Positions 1 through 6,383 of a DNA stretch of 18,944 nt are shown in pieces. Position 1 is the first letter of the stretch; each line of letters begins with the position of its first letter. The notes under the pieces were generated by a model. It was not told the origin of the DNA. It searched no databases and saw only the letters and a program-made list of their open reading frames with translations. A program made the translations under genes and the position numbers. Source of the DNA: an uncultured Collinsella sp. (GTDB taxonomy: Bacteria; Actinomycetota; Coriobacteriia; Coriobacteriales; Coriobacteriaceae); NCBI GenBank assembly GCA_900545835.1, contig URBB01000031.1, forward strand, positions 1 through 18,944, given 5' to 3'.

Positions 1-48
1 CTCGGCGCTCTGGGCGAGGAAGGCCGCCTCGCCCTTCTGGAAGGGTAA
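1..48 (+). CDS. 3' end of an unidentified gene (partial)
   Basis: The window opens in a reading frame that ends at a TAA at 46-48, giving a tail reading LGALGEEGRLALLEG. The 55-nt gap to the next start and the same strand suggest one operon with the short membrane protein and ABC ATPase that follow. Such sets often begin with a small regulator or a membrane-anchored scaffold gene, but 15 residues are too few to name it. The frame choice rests only on the plausible composition and on the ribosome binding site of the next gene lying just downstream. Confidence 0.35.
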   Translation, partial: LGALGEEGRLALLEG

Positions 49-103
49 GGGCGAGAAGGGCGGCGCTGCCGCGCATCTCGCGGCGTAGAAAGGAGTGAGT
101 ACC

Positions 104-385
104 ATGACCAGCGCGAAGAAGATCTACCTCGCCGTGGCGGGCGGGCTCGTTGTCGCGGGTGTTGTCCTTGCGGGCATTGGCTTTATCGCTTCGGGTTTCG
201 ACCCGGCCGTGTTCACAACCCAAATCGACACGCGCGACAGCACCATCGTGCTCGGCGGCGTCGAGGTGGACGACCCGACGGGCCTCCCCCTCATCGAGCA
301 GCTCGCCGGAATCGGCGAGGTCGACACCTCCGGCATCACCGCGTCCGAGTCCCCTGCTGCCCCGGAGGCGCCCACCGCTCCCTAA
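104..385 (+). CDS. Small single-pass membrane protein, unknown function
   Basis: This encodes a 93-residue protein with a lysine-containing N-terminus, one hydrophobic segment at about residues 6-28 and a short extracytoplasmic part that ends in a Pro/Ala-rich tail. I chose the ATG at 104 because AGGAG (91-95) lies 8 nt upstream; the GTG at 95 overlaps that site. The N-terminal arrangement (anchor, then a short beta-like stretch) resembles the start of DUF4097-type envelope proteins of Coriobacteriia, which are usually about three times longer. It could therefore be a shortened relative. The gene lies between a gene tail and an ABC ATPase on the same strand, which suggests an envelope or transport operon. 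No function can be assigned. Base composition is visibly GC-richer than in the rest of the window. Confidence 0.6.
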   Translation: MTSAKKIYLAVAGGLVVAGVVLAGIGFIASGFDPAVFTTQIDTRDSTIVLGGVEVDDPTGLPLIEQLAGIGEVDTSGITASESPAAPEAPTAP

Positions 386-547
386 GCATAGCGTGCCCGG
401 ACGCCCCGTCCGTCGGGCTGTGCAAGCCTGTGGAACCCGGACCTCAACCCCAACCCAACCGGCCTCGAGCCTGCGTCGATTCGCTCCCCGTCCCGCGCGG
501 GGGCCCATGACGCATACCCAAAATCCATCCGAGGAGAAAGGAACGCA

Positions 548-843
548 ATGACGACAGCCATGCCCCTCCGCCTTCACGGGGTCACGAAGGCGTACCGCGG
601 GAGGACCGTCCTCGGCCCCATCGACCTCGCCCTCGAGGCGGGGCGCGTCTACGGGCTCATCGGCGAAAACGGCGCCGGGAAGTCAACGCTCATCTGTATC
701 GTCACTGGCACCGCCAGCCCCAGCTCGGGCTCGGTTGAGCTGTTCGGCGAGCGCGGCGGGCGCGGGCTTGCCGCCGCCCGGAGGCGTATGGGCTACATGC
801 CCGACGCGAGCTCGGCCTACCCGGGGCTCTCTGCGCGGGAGAA
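548..843 (+). pseudogene. ABC transporter ATP-binding protein, 5' fragment cut by IS relic
   Basis: The first ~98 residues are a clear ABC ATPase N-terminus: beta strands, Walker A GENGAGKST at about residues 38-46, and a Q-loop-side stretch RRRMGYMPDASSAYPGLSAREN. The pattern fits the BcrA/CcmA-like exporter ATPases. Homology stops after SAREN at about 843, and the frame closes at a stop at 863-865 after seven unrelated residues. The LSGGQ signature, Walker B and H-loop are all missing, so the product cannot hydrolyse ATP normally. A good ribosome binding site (GGAGAAAGGA) precedes the ATG. The break coincides with a TG end of an IS3-type relic on the other strand, so insertion followed by deletion is the likely cause. 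No permease partner remains. Confidence 0.8.
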
Positions 844-929
844 TGGATTTGCAACGGTTGCTTAAACATTTTTTACAGGGACAGCCCTGCGTTCCTGAAC
901 TCAACTGGGCTCATGTAGACCAGTGTCGA
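844..929 (-). mobile_element. IS3-family insertion sequence relic (end of orfB plus terminal region)
   Basis: On the minus strand, codons 929 to 876 read STLVYMSPVEFRNAGLSL and then TAA (873-875). This matches the usual end of IS3-family OrfB integrases, where (H)STLGYMSP(V/A)EF is followed by a short tail. The stop is followed by about 29 nt of non-coding DNA that ends in CA (TG on the plus strand at 844-845), as expected for an IS3-family end. The DDE catalytic region, OrfA and the other end are absent, so this is a one-ended relic. It separates the truncated ABC ATPase from another truncated gene, which suggests a deletion that started inside the element. The short match makes the family call probable but not certain. 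Confidence 0.6.
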
Positions 930-1014
930 AGGGGCAGTCGCCCCAGTCCGCGTACCAGACCTGTGTGCCGCCGAGGGAATACTTCCTCCAGTAGGGCCAG
1001 TGCGGGACGTCCAT
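901..1014 (-). pseudogene. 5' fragment of a small gene truncated by the IS relic
   Basis: An ATG at 1014 follows AAGGAAGAGAGG, a strong ribosome binding site, 20 nt after the stop of the PH-like gene on the same strand. The product begins MDVPHWPYWRKYSLGG and is Trp/Tyr-rich through about residue 27 (WGDCPF). From there the codons overlap the IS3 orfB relic in another frame, and translation stops at 901-903. The good start signal and operon-like spacing suggest a once-longer gene cut by the IS. The original family is not recognisable from the remaining residues. Confidence 0.5.
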
Positions 1015-1034
1015 CCTCTCTTCCTTTCGGGGCG

Positions 1035-1484
1035 TCAGGCGCCGGGCCCAAGGCCGCACCTGCGCCCCAGCTCCGCCACGAGGGCGTCGTTGTCTCTGAC
1101 CGAGACGATGGCGTCGCCGTCGTAGGGCGCCTCGATGTAGACGCGGTCGAGCGAGTTGGCCGTCCCCGCCCAGAGCGTCCTGGTGCGTCGGACGCCCCGC
1201 ACGTGGGCGTAGGGTATCACCGAACGCGTCCTAGCGTACACGACGACGAGGCGGTCGCCGTAGAGCTCGAGGCGATTGCTGCGGACGGGAAGGGCAGCCA
1301 GGGCCACGAGGGCCGGGATGGGCAGCAGCGCGAGCCAGCCCCATAGGAGCGCGGGACTCGAGCTCAGGAAACACGCGATACACGCCGCGGATAAACCGCC
1401 CGCCACAATCACCATGGCCGCTATGAACCACGGGTCTGTCCTGCCGGGGAACACCCGCTCCGGCCGCTCGCCCTTCTCACCCAT
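1035..1484 (-). CDS. Membrane-anchored PH-like domain protein (bPH_4/YyaB-like)
   Basis: The product is 149 residues. After a charged N-terminus there are two hydrophobic segments at about residues 17-40 and 45-66. A beta-rich domain follows: NRLELYGDRLVVVYARTRSVIPYAHVRGVRRTRT, then SVRDNDALVAELGRRC. This layout (two membrane helices, a strand-rich PH-like fold and a closing helix with a D-L-x-x-L-x-x-R pattern) is that of the bacterial PH family first described in YyaB. The frame could start further upstream, but ATG 1484 has GGAAGG 6 nt before it. It is the first gene of a minus-strand pair whose second member is truncated. Function within the family is unknown. GC content is high, as in the block to its left. 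Confidence 0.6.
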   Translation of the reverse strand: MGEKGERPERVFPGRTDPWFIAAMVIVAGGLSAACIACFLSSSPALLWGWLALLPIPALVALAALPVRSNRLELYGDRLVVVYARTRSVIPYAHVRGVRRTRTLWAGTANSLDRVYIEAPYDGDAIVSVRDNDALVAELGRRCGLGPGA

Positions 1485-1582
1485 TACGGCCCTTCCGTCT
1501 CTTGCACCCCTCCCGGAACTGTCCGCATCAGTATAGCCAATGCTTTTTCTGATTTGTTGAGAAGTCGGCATTTGGGGGCATT

Positions 1583-1865
1583 TTGGATAGCGAACAGTTC
1601 AAACAAGAAGCTGAGAAAATAGAACAAAGCCTGAGTGCCTTGAGAGTCGCCGAGCGCAATGCAGTGATTCCCTTTATGAACGGCGACTTTATCCAATGGG
1701 ATCTATATCTGGCATCCTCCTCTGAGTATGCGATGAGACTGATAGACGGATTCATCTCCATGCTCGGGTCGAGGAATCTTGTTTGCGTCGCCCAGCTTCT
1801 CCGCGCACAGATTGGAGTCTGCCTGCGGACATTCGCGTTATTCGCCGCCGAAGACCGGGATGACT
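1583..1865 (+). pseudogene. 5' fragment of an unknown protein, fused tail-to-tail with an arginase fragment
   Basis: A TTG at 1583 with GGGGG four nt upstream opens a frame for an acidic helical protein (DSEQFKQEAEKIEQSL, later SRNLVCVAQLLRAQIGVCLR). The RNL-C-x-x-LLR-x-Q pattern resembles uncharacterised DUF5677-like proteins, but I would not assign it. Homology-like character holds to about residue 94 (FAAEDRDDF). Beyond about 1865 the plus frame is simply the complement of the arginase fragment, and it ends at 2059. The gene has therefore lost its 3' part at the junction. The sequence is more AT-rich than the block to its left. Confidence 0.45.
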
Positions 1866-2159
1866 TTCTCCCAAAAGGCTGCCAAGTACCATGGCGTGAG
1901 CGTTGGGGTAGTCATCATTCAGCGTGGATACATCCGGATGCGCATAGATCCAGACGATTCCAGCGTTCTCGTATTTCCCGTGCAGGTAATCGAAGAGGGC
2001 AAGCGACACCATACAGTTGCCGCCGACGGTCACGACTCTGTCGGGGTTTTCTGCCGTAAGCTTCCTCTGCGCATCCTGAATCCCCGCCAGGACTTCGTCC
2101 TCGGCATAGATGCGAACTGCCTCCCATTTCTCATGTCCAAGTTTTGGGACGCGTTTCAC
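1860..2159 (-). pseudogene. Arginase/ureohydrolase family fragment, both ends missing
   Basis: Minus-strand codons from about 2159 read VLAGIQDAQRKL, then VVTVGGNCMVS, FDYLHGKYENAGIVWIYAHPDVST and YPNAHAMVLGSLLGE. These are the central blocks of arginase-family proteins, including the GG(N/D) and DAHxD metal-binding regions. The first Asp of DAHPD is Tyr (codon at 1944-1946), which removes a manganese ligand. The N-terminal substrate and oligomer region is missing: only about 30 nt separate the fragment from the kinase stop at 2190. The C-terminal half, with the second metal motif, is missing beyond about 1860. It is a non-functional relic fused head-on with the plus-strand fragment at 1583-1865. 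Confidence 0.7.
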
Positions 2160-2189
2160 AATGCCGAGTGGGACCCCTGGACAGTCGGA

Positions 2190-3329
2190 TCACGTGGTGG
2201 CCCCCTTTGAGAGGCTCACGAGCATGGTGGTCCCGTTCTCGGAACTTGCTTTGACCTCTGCCGTGCCACCGTGAAGAGCTGCAATCTCCCAAACGAGCGC
2301 TAGTCCGAGTCCTGCGCCGCCGTATGCCCTGCTGCGGGATTTATCCAGGCGAAAGAATGGTTGGAAGATACTCTCACGGTACTGCTTGGGTATTCCCGGG
2401 CCCTGGTCCTCGACTCGCAGGAACACGTGGCTGTCGTTGTCGCAGATGGAGACGTTGACAGTCGAGCTGGGGCGGCTGTAACGGATGGCATTTTCGACCA
2501 GGTTAAACACCAGTCGATAGAGGAGCGTGTCGCTCCCGATTACTAAAGCGTCTCCAGCACAATTGAGGGCTATGCCCTTATTTTCGGCAAGTGGCGCAAG
2601 ATCGGTGAGGACCTCCTCGGACAAGGGACCAAGTTCAACATCGTCCTCGCAATGAACGCTGCAGAGCTCACTCATCTCGAGCAACACCTTGGTCATCCGC
2701 GACATGCGCTCGGTTTGTTCTTGTAGCAGGCCGAGCAACTCGGCTGTTTCGGGTTGTAAGTTGGAGCGCTCGGAGACAAACAGCTCGATCTGTGCCTGCA
2801 TAAGGGCGAGCGGGGTGCGCAGCTCGTGTGCGGCGTTGCCGGTAAACTGACGCTGTGCAGAGAACCCTTCGCTAAGACGGGCGATCATGTCGTTGAAAGA
2901 GGCGCTGCATCGTTGCAGCTCGGTGGGCACATCTTCACTGAGTCTGATTTCGCTTAGGTTGTCAGGCTGCACACGCTCAACCTGGGCTGCAAAAGCCCGT
3001 AGCGGTTTGAGTGCACGGCCGCTCACAAAGTATGCCAGCGCGCCGCCAAGGAGTGTGACTCCAGCCGTGATGTACCAGGCTGTCGTGCCAAAAGACTCCT
3101 GTGCGTCGTTTACGACGATCGTGACCTCGTCATCGAGGCTCCCCTTCGTTGGGTCAAACGCCTGAGGTGCATCTACGCCGGCTGCGCTAAGGGCCGAGAT
3201 ATCGCTGCCGATGGCATCCATGTAGCGCATGCCCGTATAGCCGACCAGGCAGTTCGTCAGCACGCACGCCGCACACGTCAGCAGTGCCGCCATGATCGTT
3301 ATGCGCCATTGCAGCGAAAGCCCTTTCAT
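2190..3329 (-). CDS. Sensor histidine kinase, partner of the adjacent response regulator
   Basis: This is a 379-residue membrane histidine kinase. It has two membrane helices (about 10-30 and 84-104) flanking a small extracytoplasmic sensor of about 50 residues, followed by a HAMP-like linker (ALKPLRAF) and a HisKA H-box AAHELRTPLAL with phospho-acceptor His168. The catalytic domain follows: N-box VENAIRYS (Asn280), G1 VEDQGPGIP, F-box FFRLD and G2 GGAGLGLALV. All key residues are present, so it should be active. Its ATG overlaps the stop of the regulator by 4 nt (3326-3329), meaning coupled translation. The signal is unknown. The divergent redox operon upstream suggests a redox or thiol-related envelope signal; that is inference from position only. 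Confidence 0.93.
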   Translation of the reverse strand: MKGLSLQWRITIMAALLTCAACVLTNCLVGYTGMRYMDAIGSDISALSAAGVDAPQAFDPTKGSLDDEVTIVVNDAQESFGTTAWYITAGVTLLGGALAYFVSGRALKPLRAFAAQVERVQPDNLSEIRLSEDVPTELQRCSASFNDMIARLSEGFSAQRQFTGNAAHELRTPLALMQAQIELFVSERSNLQPETAELLGLLQEQTERMSRMTKVLLEMSELCSVHCEDDVELGPLSEEVLTDLAPLAENKGIALNCAGDALVIGSDTLLYRLVFNLVENAIRYSRPSSTVNVSICDNDSHVFLRVEDQGPGIPKQYRESIFQPFFRLDKSRSRAYGGAGLGLALVWEIAALHGGTAEVKASSENGTTMLVSLSKGATT

Positions 3330-4000
3330 TCGCCATCCTCCATAACGTAGCCCTCTCCAATCCGATTGCGAATCGGGTCGTATCCCAAAGCGCTGCGCAA
3401 CTTTTTTCGGAGTGACGAGATGTGTACGCGGGTTGCGTTGCTAAAGCTGTTCACGCTGCTATCCCAAACGTGCTCTATAAGCTCCTCTTGGCTTACCGGA
3501 CGCCCCTGATTAAACATCAGGTATTCCAAGATTCCCGTTTCCTTGCGCGTAAGAGATAAAGCCTCGCTGTCCACGGAAGCGATGCGCGCCTTGGTGTCAA
3601 AGCGGAGCTTTCCGCAGGTTAAAACTATGTCGCTTTGTGTAAAGCGTCTGAGGGTAAGGCTGCGGATCCTTGCCGCAAGCTCGTCCAGATGAAACGGCTT
3701 GGTGAGGTAATCGTTGGCGCCGGCATCGAGTCCGGAGACTTTATCGGATACTTCGCCGCGTGCGGACAGAATCAGCACCTTGGTCTCGCAGTCAGTTTTC
3801 CTAAGTTCCCTGAGTACGGTCATGCCGTCGATGCGGGGAAGGTTGAGGTCGAGTACCACGAGGTCGAAGGCCTCAACGTCCAGTAGGTCGAGCGCCTCCT
3901 GTCCGTCGTGACAGCAGTCGACGCTGTACGCCAAGTTTCGCAAGCTGCGCGCGATTGCATCGCACAGCGCCCGCTCGTCCTCGACGATCAAAATACGCAT
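3326..4000 (-). CDS. OmpR/PhoB-type response regulator
   Basis: This is a 224-residue two-component regulator. The receiver domain (1-115) has the acidic pair E7/D8, phospho-acceptor Asp51 in VVLDLNLPRIDG, a switch Ser at LILSAR and Lys101 in YLTKPF. The C-terminal winged-helix domain (about 125-222) shows LSLTRKETGILEYL, the recognition helix region SNATRVHISSLRKKL and the wing IRNRIGEGYVM. I chose ATG 4000 rather than the upstream in-frame start at 4018 because AAGGAG lies 6 nt before it. It is the first gene of a two-gene operon with the kinase and is transcribed away from the redox operon that starts at 4091, which is the most obvious candidate target. Confidence 0.95.
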   Translation of the reverse strand: MRILIVEDERALCDAIARSLRNLAYSVDCCHDGQEALDLLDVEAFDLVVLDLNLPRIDGMTVLRELRKTDCETKVLILSARGEVSDKVSGLDAGANDYLTKPFHLDELAARIRSLTLRRFTQSDIVLTCGKLRFDTKARIASVDSEALSLTRKETGILEYLMFNQGRPVSQEELIEHVWDSSVNSFSNATRVHISSLRKKLRSALGYDPIRNRIGEGYVMEDGE

Positions 4001-4018
4001 AACAGTCTCCTTGCACAT

Positions 4019-4090
4019 TTCAAATCGCGCTTAACACGGATTTTATAGCCGATATGGTCCAATGGTCGCGTAACGAAAGGAGTGGTCGAG
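4019..4090. promoter_or_regulatory. Divergent promoter region between two-component and redox operons
   Basis: This short AT-richer gap separates the minus-strand regulator from the plus-strand redox operon. On the minus strand TATAAA (complement of 4042-4047) is a possible -10. On the plus strand TTAACA (4031-4036), 16 nt, then TATGGT (4053-4058) is a weak -35/-10 pair. AAAGGAG (4076-4082) is the ribosome binding site for the TTG start at 4091. No clear direct repeat for OmpR-type binding was identified by eye. Confidence 0.35.
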
Positions 4091-4237
4091 TTGTTCAAAG
4101 CGGTAAAACCCGTGGTACAGGTCGCTTTGTTGATCGTCGGAATCACCATGGTGTGCTTTGGTGTTATGCGTGGCGAGGCGGATGCCGTGCTGGCCAAAGC
4201 GATTAGGCTGTGCTTGGAGTGTATCGGAATTGGATAA
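4091..4237 (+). CDS. CD1871A-type CXXC-motif small membrane protein
   Basis: This is a 48-residue protein: a lysine-containing N-terminus, one membrane helix (about 9-25), then GVMRGEADAVLAKAIRLCLECIGIG. The ending (R/K)-x-x-x-x-CLECIGIG with its CxxC pair is the hallmark of the short CD1871A family. Members characteristically sit directly before a 4Fe-4S polyferredoxin membrane protein and a TlpA-like protein, as here. I chose the TTG at 4091 because AAAGGAG ends 8 nt upstream and no ATG is available in frame. The gene overlaps the next start by 8 nt, so the two are translationally coupled. The CxxC probably faces the membrane surface and exchanges electrons or binds metal with the neighbours. 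The exact role is unknown in the family. Confidence 0.82.
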   Translation: MFKAVKPVVQVALLIVGITMVCFGVMRGEADAVLAKAIRLCLECIGIG

Positions 4238-5132
4238 AAGAGAAAACACTGCGTCGCATGTTTTGGCCCGATTTCGCGGATTCATTCAGGCGACGGCGAC
4301 GCTGGTCACCAATATTCACCTGCCAAACTTTGCCAAAGGAAGCATCTATCAGGGCGCGGGAAAAACAGTCTGCGTACCTGGACTTAATTGCTATTCGTGC
4401 CCTGCGGCATCGGGTGCGTGCCCCATCGGGTCGTTCCAGGCGGTGGTAGGTTCATCCAAGTTCAACTTTTCTTACTACGTCACCGGTACGCTCATTTTGC
4501 TCGGCGTGCTGCTGGGACGCTTTGTATGCGGCTTTCTGTGCCCGTTTGGCTGGCTGCAGGAGCTGCTGCACAAGATCCCCGGCAAAAAGCTTTCGACAAA
4601 AAGGCTCAAGGCGCTTACGTATATCAAATACGTTGTGCTGCTGTTTGCTGTTGTATTGCTGCCTGTGCTGGTGGTCAACGACCTGGGGATGGGAGATCCG
4701 TTCTTTTGCAAGTACGTCTGTCCGCAGGGCGTGCTCGAGGGTGCCATTCCGCTGGCGGCTGCCAACGCCGGCATTCAATCTGCGCTGGGGCAGCTCTTTA
4801 CTTGGAAACTTGCCGTTCTCATCGCCGTGGTAGTGCTGAGCGTTTTGTTCTACCGCCCCTTCTGCAAATGGATTTGCCCGCTCGGCGCATTCTATGCGCT
4901 CATGAATAGGGTGTCCCTACTGGGGATTCGGGTTGACGCATGCAAATGTGTCTCGTGCGGCAAGTGCTCAAAGGTTTGTCAGATGGACGTTGATGTGGTC
5001 CGCGCGCCCAATCATGCCGAATGTATCCGGTGCGGAAAGTGCATCGGGGCCTGTCCCGTCGACGCCATCAGCTATCGCTATGGCCTGGATGTGTCGGCGG
5101 AAAAGCTCTCCTTGACCGCCGATAAAAAGTAA
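4230..5132 (+). CDS. NapH/YccM-like 4Fe-4S polyferredoxin membrane protein
   Basis: This is a 300-residue integral membrane electron carrier. The N-terminus has a Cys-rich stretch CVPGLNCYSCP...GACPIG (48-66). There are membrane helices at about 83-103, 130-150 and 190-208. Two NapH-type membrane motifs are present, CGFLCPFG (100-107) and CKWICPLG (212-219), plus CKYVCPQG (160-167). The C-terminus has a two-cluster ferredoxin domain: C240/C243/C246/C250 and C265/C268/C271/C275-P. These proteins pass electrons from the cytoplasm or quinone pool to extracytoplasmic acceptors. Here the acceptor is plausibly the TlpA-like lipoprotein that follows 29 nt later. The start is assigned to TTG 4230, overlapping the CXXC peptide gene; the frame remains open further upstream, but that part lies inside the peptide gene. 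Confidence 0.88.
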   Translation: MDKRENTASHVLARFRGFIQATATLVTNIHLPNFAKGSIYQGAGKTVCVPGLNCYSCPAASGACPIGSFQAVVGSSKFNFSYYVTGTLILLGVLLGRFVCGFLCPFGWLQELLHKIPGKKLSTKRLKALTYIKYVVLLFAVVLLPVLVVNDLGMGDPFFCKYVCPQGVLEGAIPLAAANAGIQSALGQLFTWKLAVLIAVVVLSVLFYRPFCKWICPLGAFYALMNRVSLLGIRVDACKCVSCGKCSKVCQMDVDVVRAPNHAECIRCGKCIGACPVDAISYRYGLDVSAEKLSLTADKK

Positions 5133-5161
5133 ACAAGCTTCGACAAAACGGAGGAATGACC

Positions 5162-6133
5162 ATGAAGCTTTCTAAGATTGCGGCCCTGTTTATGGTGCCA
5201 GTATTGGCCTTGTGCCTTGTGGCGTGTTCGGCGCCCAGTGGCAATGCGAGCGAATCTGCGAGCTCCGATCCTAAGATCGCAGAACTCACTGCGCAGAAGC
5301 CGACCAATGCCGATGAGGCCGCCGAGCTGTATGCGAAGCTCATGAAAAAGGAGAACGATATCCTTTCGAGTGATAACGCGCTGTGGGAAAAGGTATTCAA
5401 TGCGGCAAATAAAGACTCGGTAATGATTGAGGACGGCAGCAATTACGGCGATTTCCTGCTCAAGACCATCGACGGCGCCAAGGATGAGTTCACGGCGGAT
5501 GAGCTTAAGACGCTCAAGGCCGGTGCACAGCAGATCAAGGAGATTGAGGACAAGCTCGAGAGCTTGGAGAAGGAGTTCCCCGGCTGTGGAAGCACGCCGA
5601 GCGAAGGCGAGAGCGTCGACGCTTCGACCGCTGGCATGACGGCTGGTGCCAATGCTTCGAGCGAGGCGACGAAGTTCCCCAGCTTTACGGGCAAAGACCT
5701 GGATGGCAACGACGTGAGCAGCGACGAGCTGTTCGCTAAGAACAAGGTCACCGTCATGAACTTCTGGTTCACCACGTGCAAGCCGTGCGTGGGTGAGTTG
5801 GGCGACCTTGAGGACCTGAATAAGGAGCTTGCCAAGAAGGGCGGCCAGGTCGTGGGCGTCAATTCCTTTACGCTCGATGGCAACAAGGGCGAGATTACAG
5901 ATGCCAAGGACGTGCTGAGCAAGAAGGGCGTGACATATAAGAACATCTGGTTCAAGTCGGATAGCGAGGCCGGTAAGTTCACGTCAAATTTGTTCTCGTT
6001 CCCGACAACGTATGTCATCGATCAGAATGGCAACATCGTAGGGGATCCAATCGTGGGAGCCATCAGCTCCGCCGAGCAGCGCACAGCACTCAACAAGCTT
6101 ATCGATCAGGCGATTGCGAATAGCGAGCAGTAA
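5162..6133 (+). CDS. TlpA-like thiol-disulfide oxidoreductase lipoprotein
   Basis: This is a 323-residue exported protein. The signal peptide ends in lipobox LVAC with Cys22, so the protein should be anchored on the outer face of the membrane. Residues 30-165 are a helical, charged region not typical of simple TlpA proteins. The C-terminal redoxin domain (about 171-318) has MNFWFTTCKPCVGEL with catalytic Cys206/Cys209 and the cis-proline loop FPTTYVID. The final gene of the redox operon, it is a likely receiver of electrons from the polyferredoxin for reducing or oxidising envelope thiols. ATG 5162 is preferred over ATG 5156 because GGAGG (5150-5154) is 7 nt from it and only 1 nt from the other. 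An intrinsic terminator follows 78 nt after the stop. Confidence 0.88.
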   Translation: MKLSKIAALFMVPVLALCLVACSAPSGNASESASSDPKIAELTAQKPTNADEAAELYAKLMKKENDILSSDNALWEKVFNAANKDSVMIEDGSNYGDFLLKTIDGAKDEFTADELKTLKAGAQQIKEIEDKLESLEKEFPGCGSTPSEGESVDASTAGMTAGANASSEATKFPSFTGKDLDGNDVSSDELFAKNKVTVMNFWFTTCKPCVGELGDLEDLNKELAKKGGQVVGVNSFTLDGNKGEITDAKDVLSKKGVTYKNIWFKSDSEAGKFTSNLFSFPTTYVIDQNGNIVGDPIVGAISSAEQRTALNKLIDQAIANSEQ

Positions 6134-6211
6134 AAACGCGTAAAGCATAGCGTGGATCGTGCGCCACTGTGCGAAGTAGTCCGCTACCTTTCAAGATAAG
6201 CTCCACCATAT

Positions 6212-6237
6212 AGAGGTCCCGCTCGGGACCTCTTTTT
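6212..6237 (+). terminator. Intrinsic terminator of the redox operon
   Basis: A perfect 9-bp stem AGAGGTCCC / GGGACCTCT with a GCTC loop runs directly into a T-tract at 6233-6237. It lies after the TlpA-like gene and before the next transporter gene, so it should end the operon begun at 4091. The rest of the 250-nt gap (6134-6383) shows no gene. Confidence 0.92.
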
Positions 6238-6383
6238 GGGCACTGTCCCGTTCGTTTTTTGGCGCGGTTCGTTACATTCCTCACTGGCGCCGGCAAAAAA
6301 TGGGGATAGAGTAGGACAAACGCGTCGAATACGAACGGCGGAGGAGAGCAGGCAGGGTGCCTGCGCAGGAGAGGTTGCCGTCC

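Noticed and set aside
150..551. 133-codon frame overlapping the small membrane protein and running to the ABC start
   Set aside because: Arg/Ser/Pro-rich composition typical of an out-of-frame read in GC-rich DNA, with no ribosome binding site.
931..944. GGGGC-AGTC-GCCCC hairpin
   Set aside because: It falls in the codons at the junction of the truncated small gene and the IS relic; short GC stems are expected by chance in this GC-rich block.
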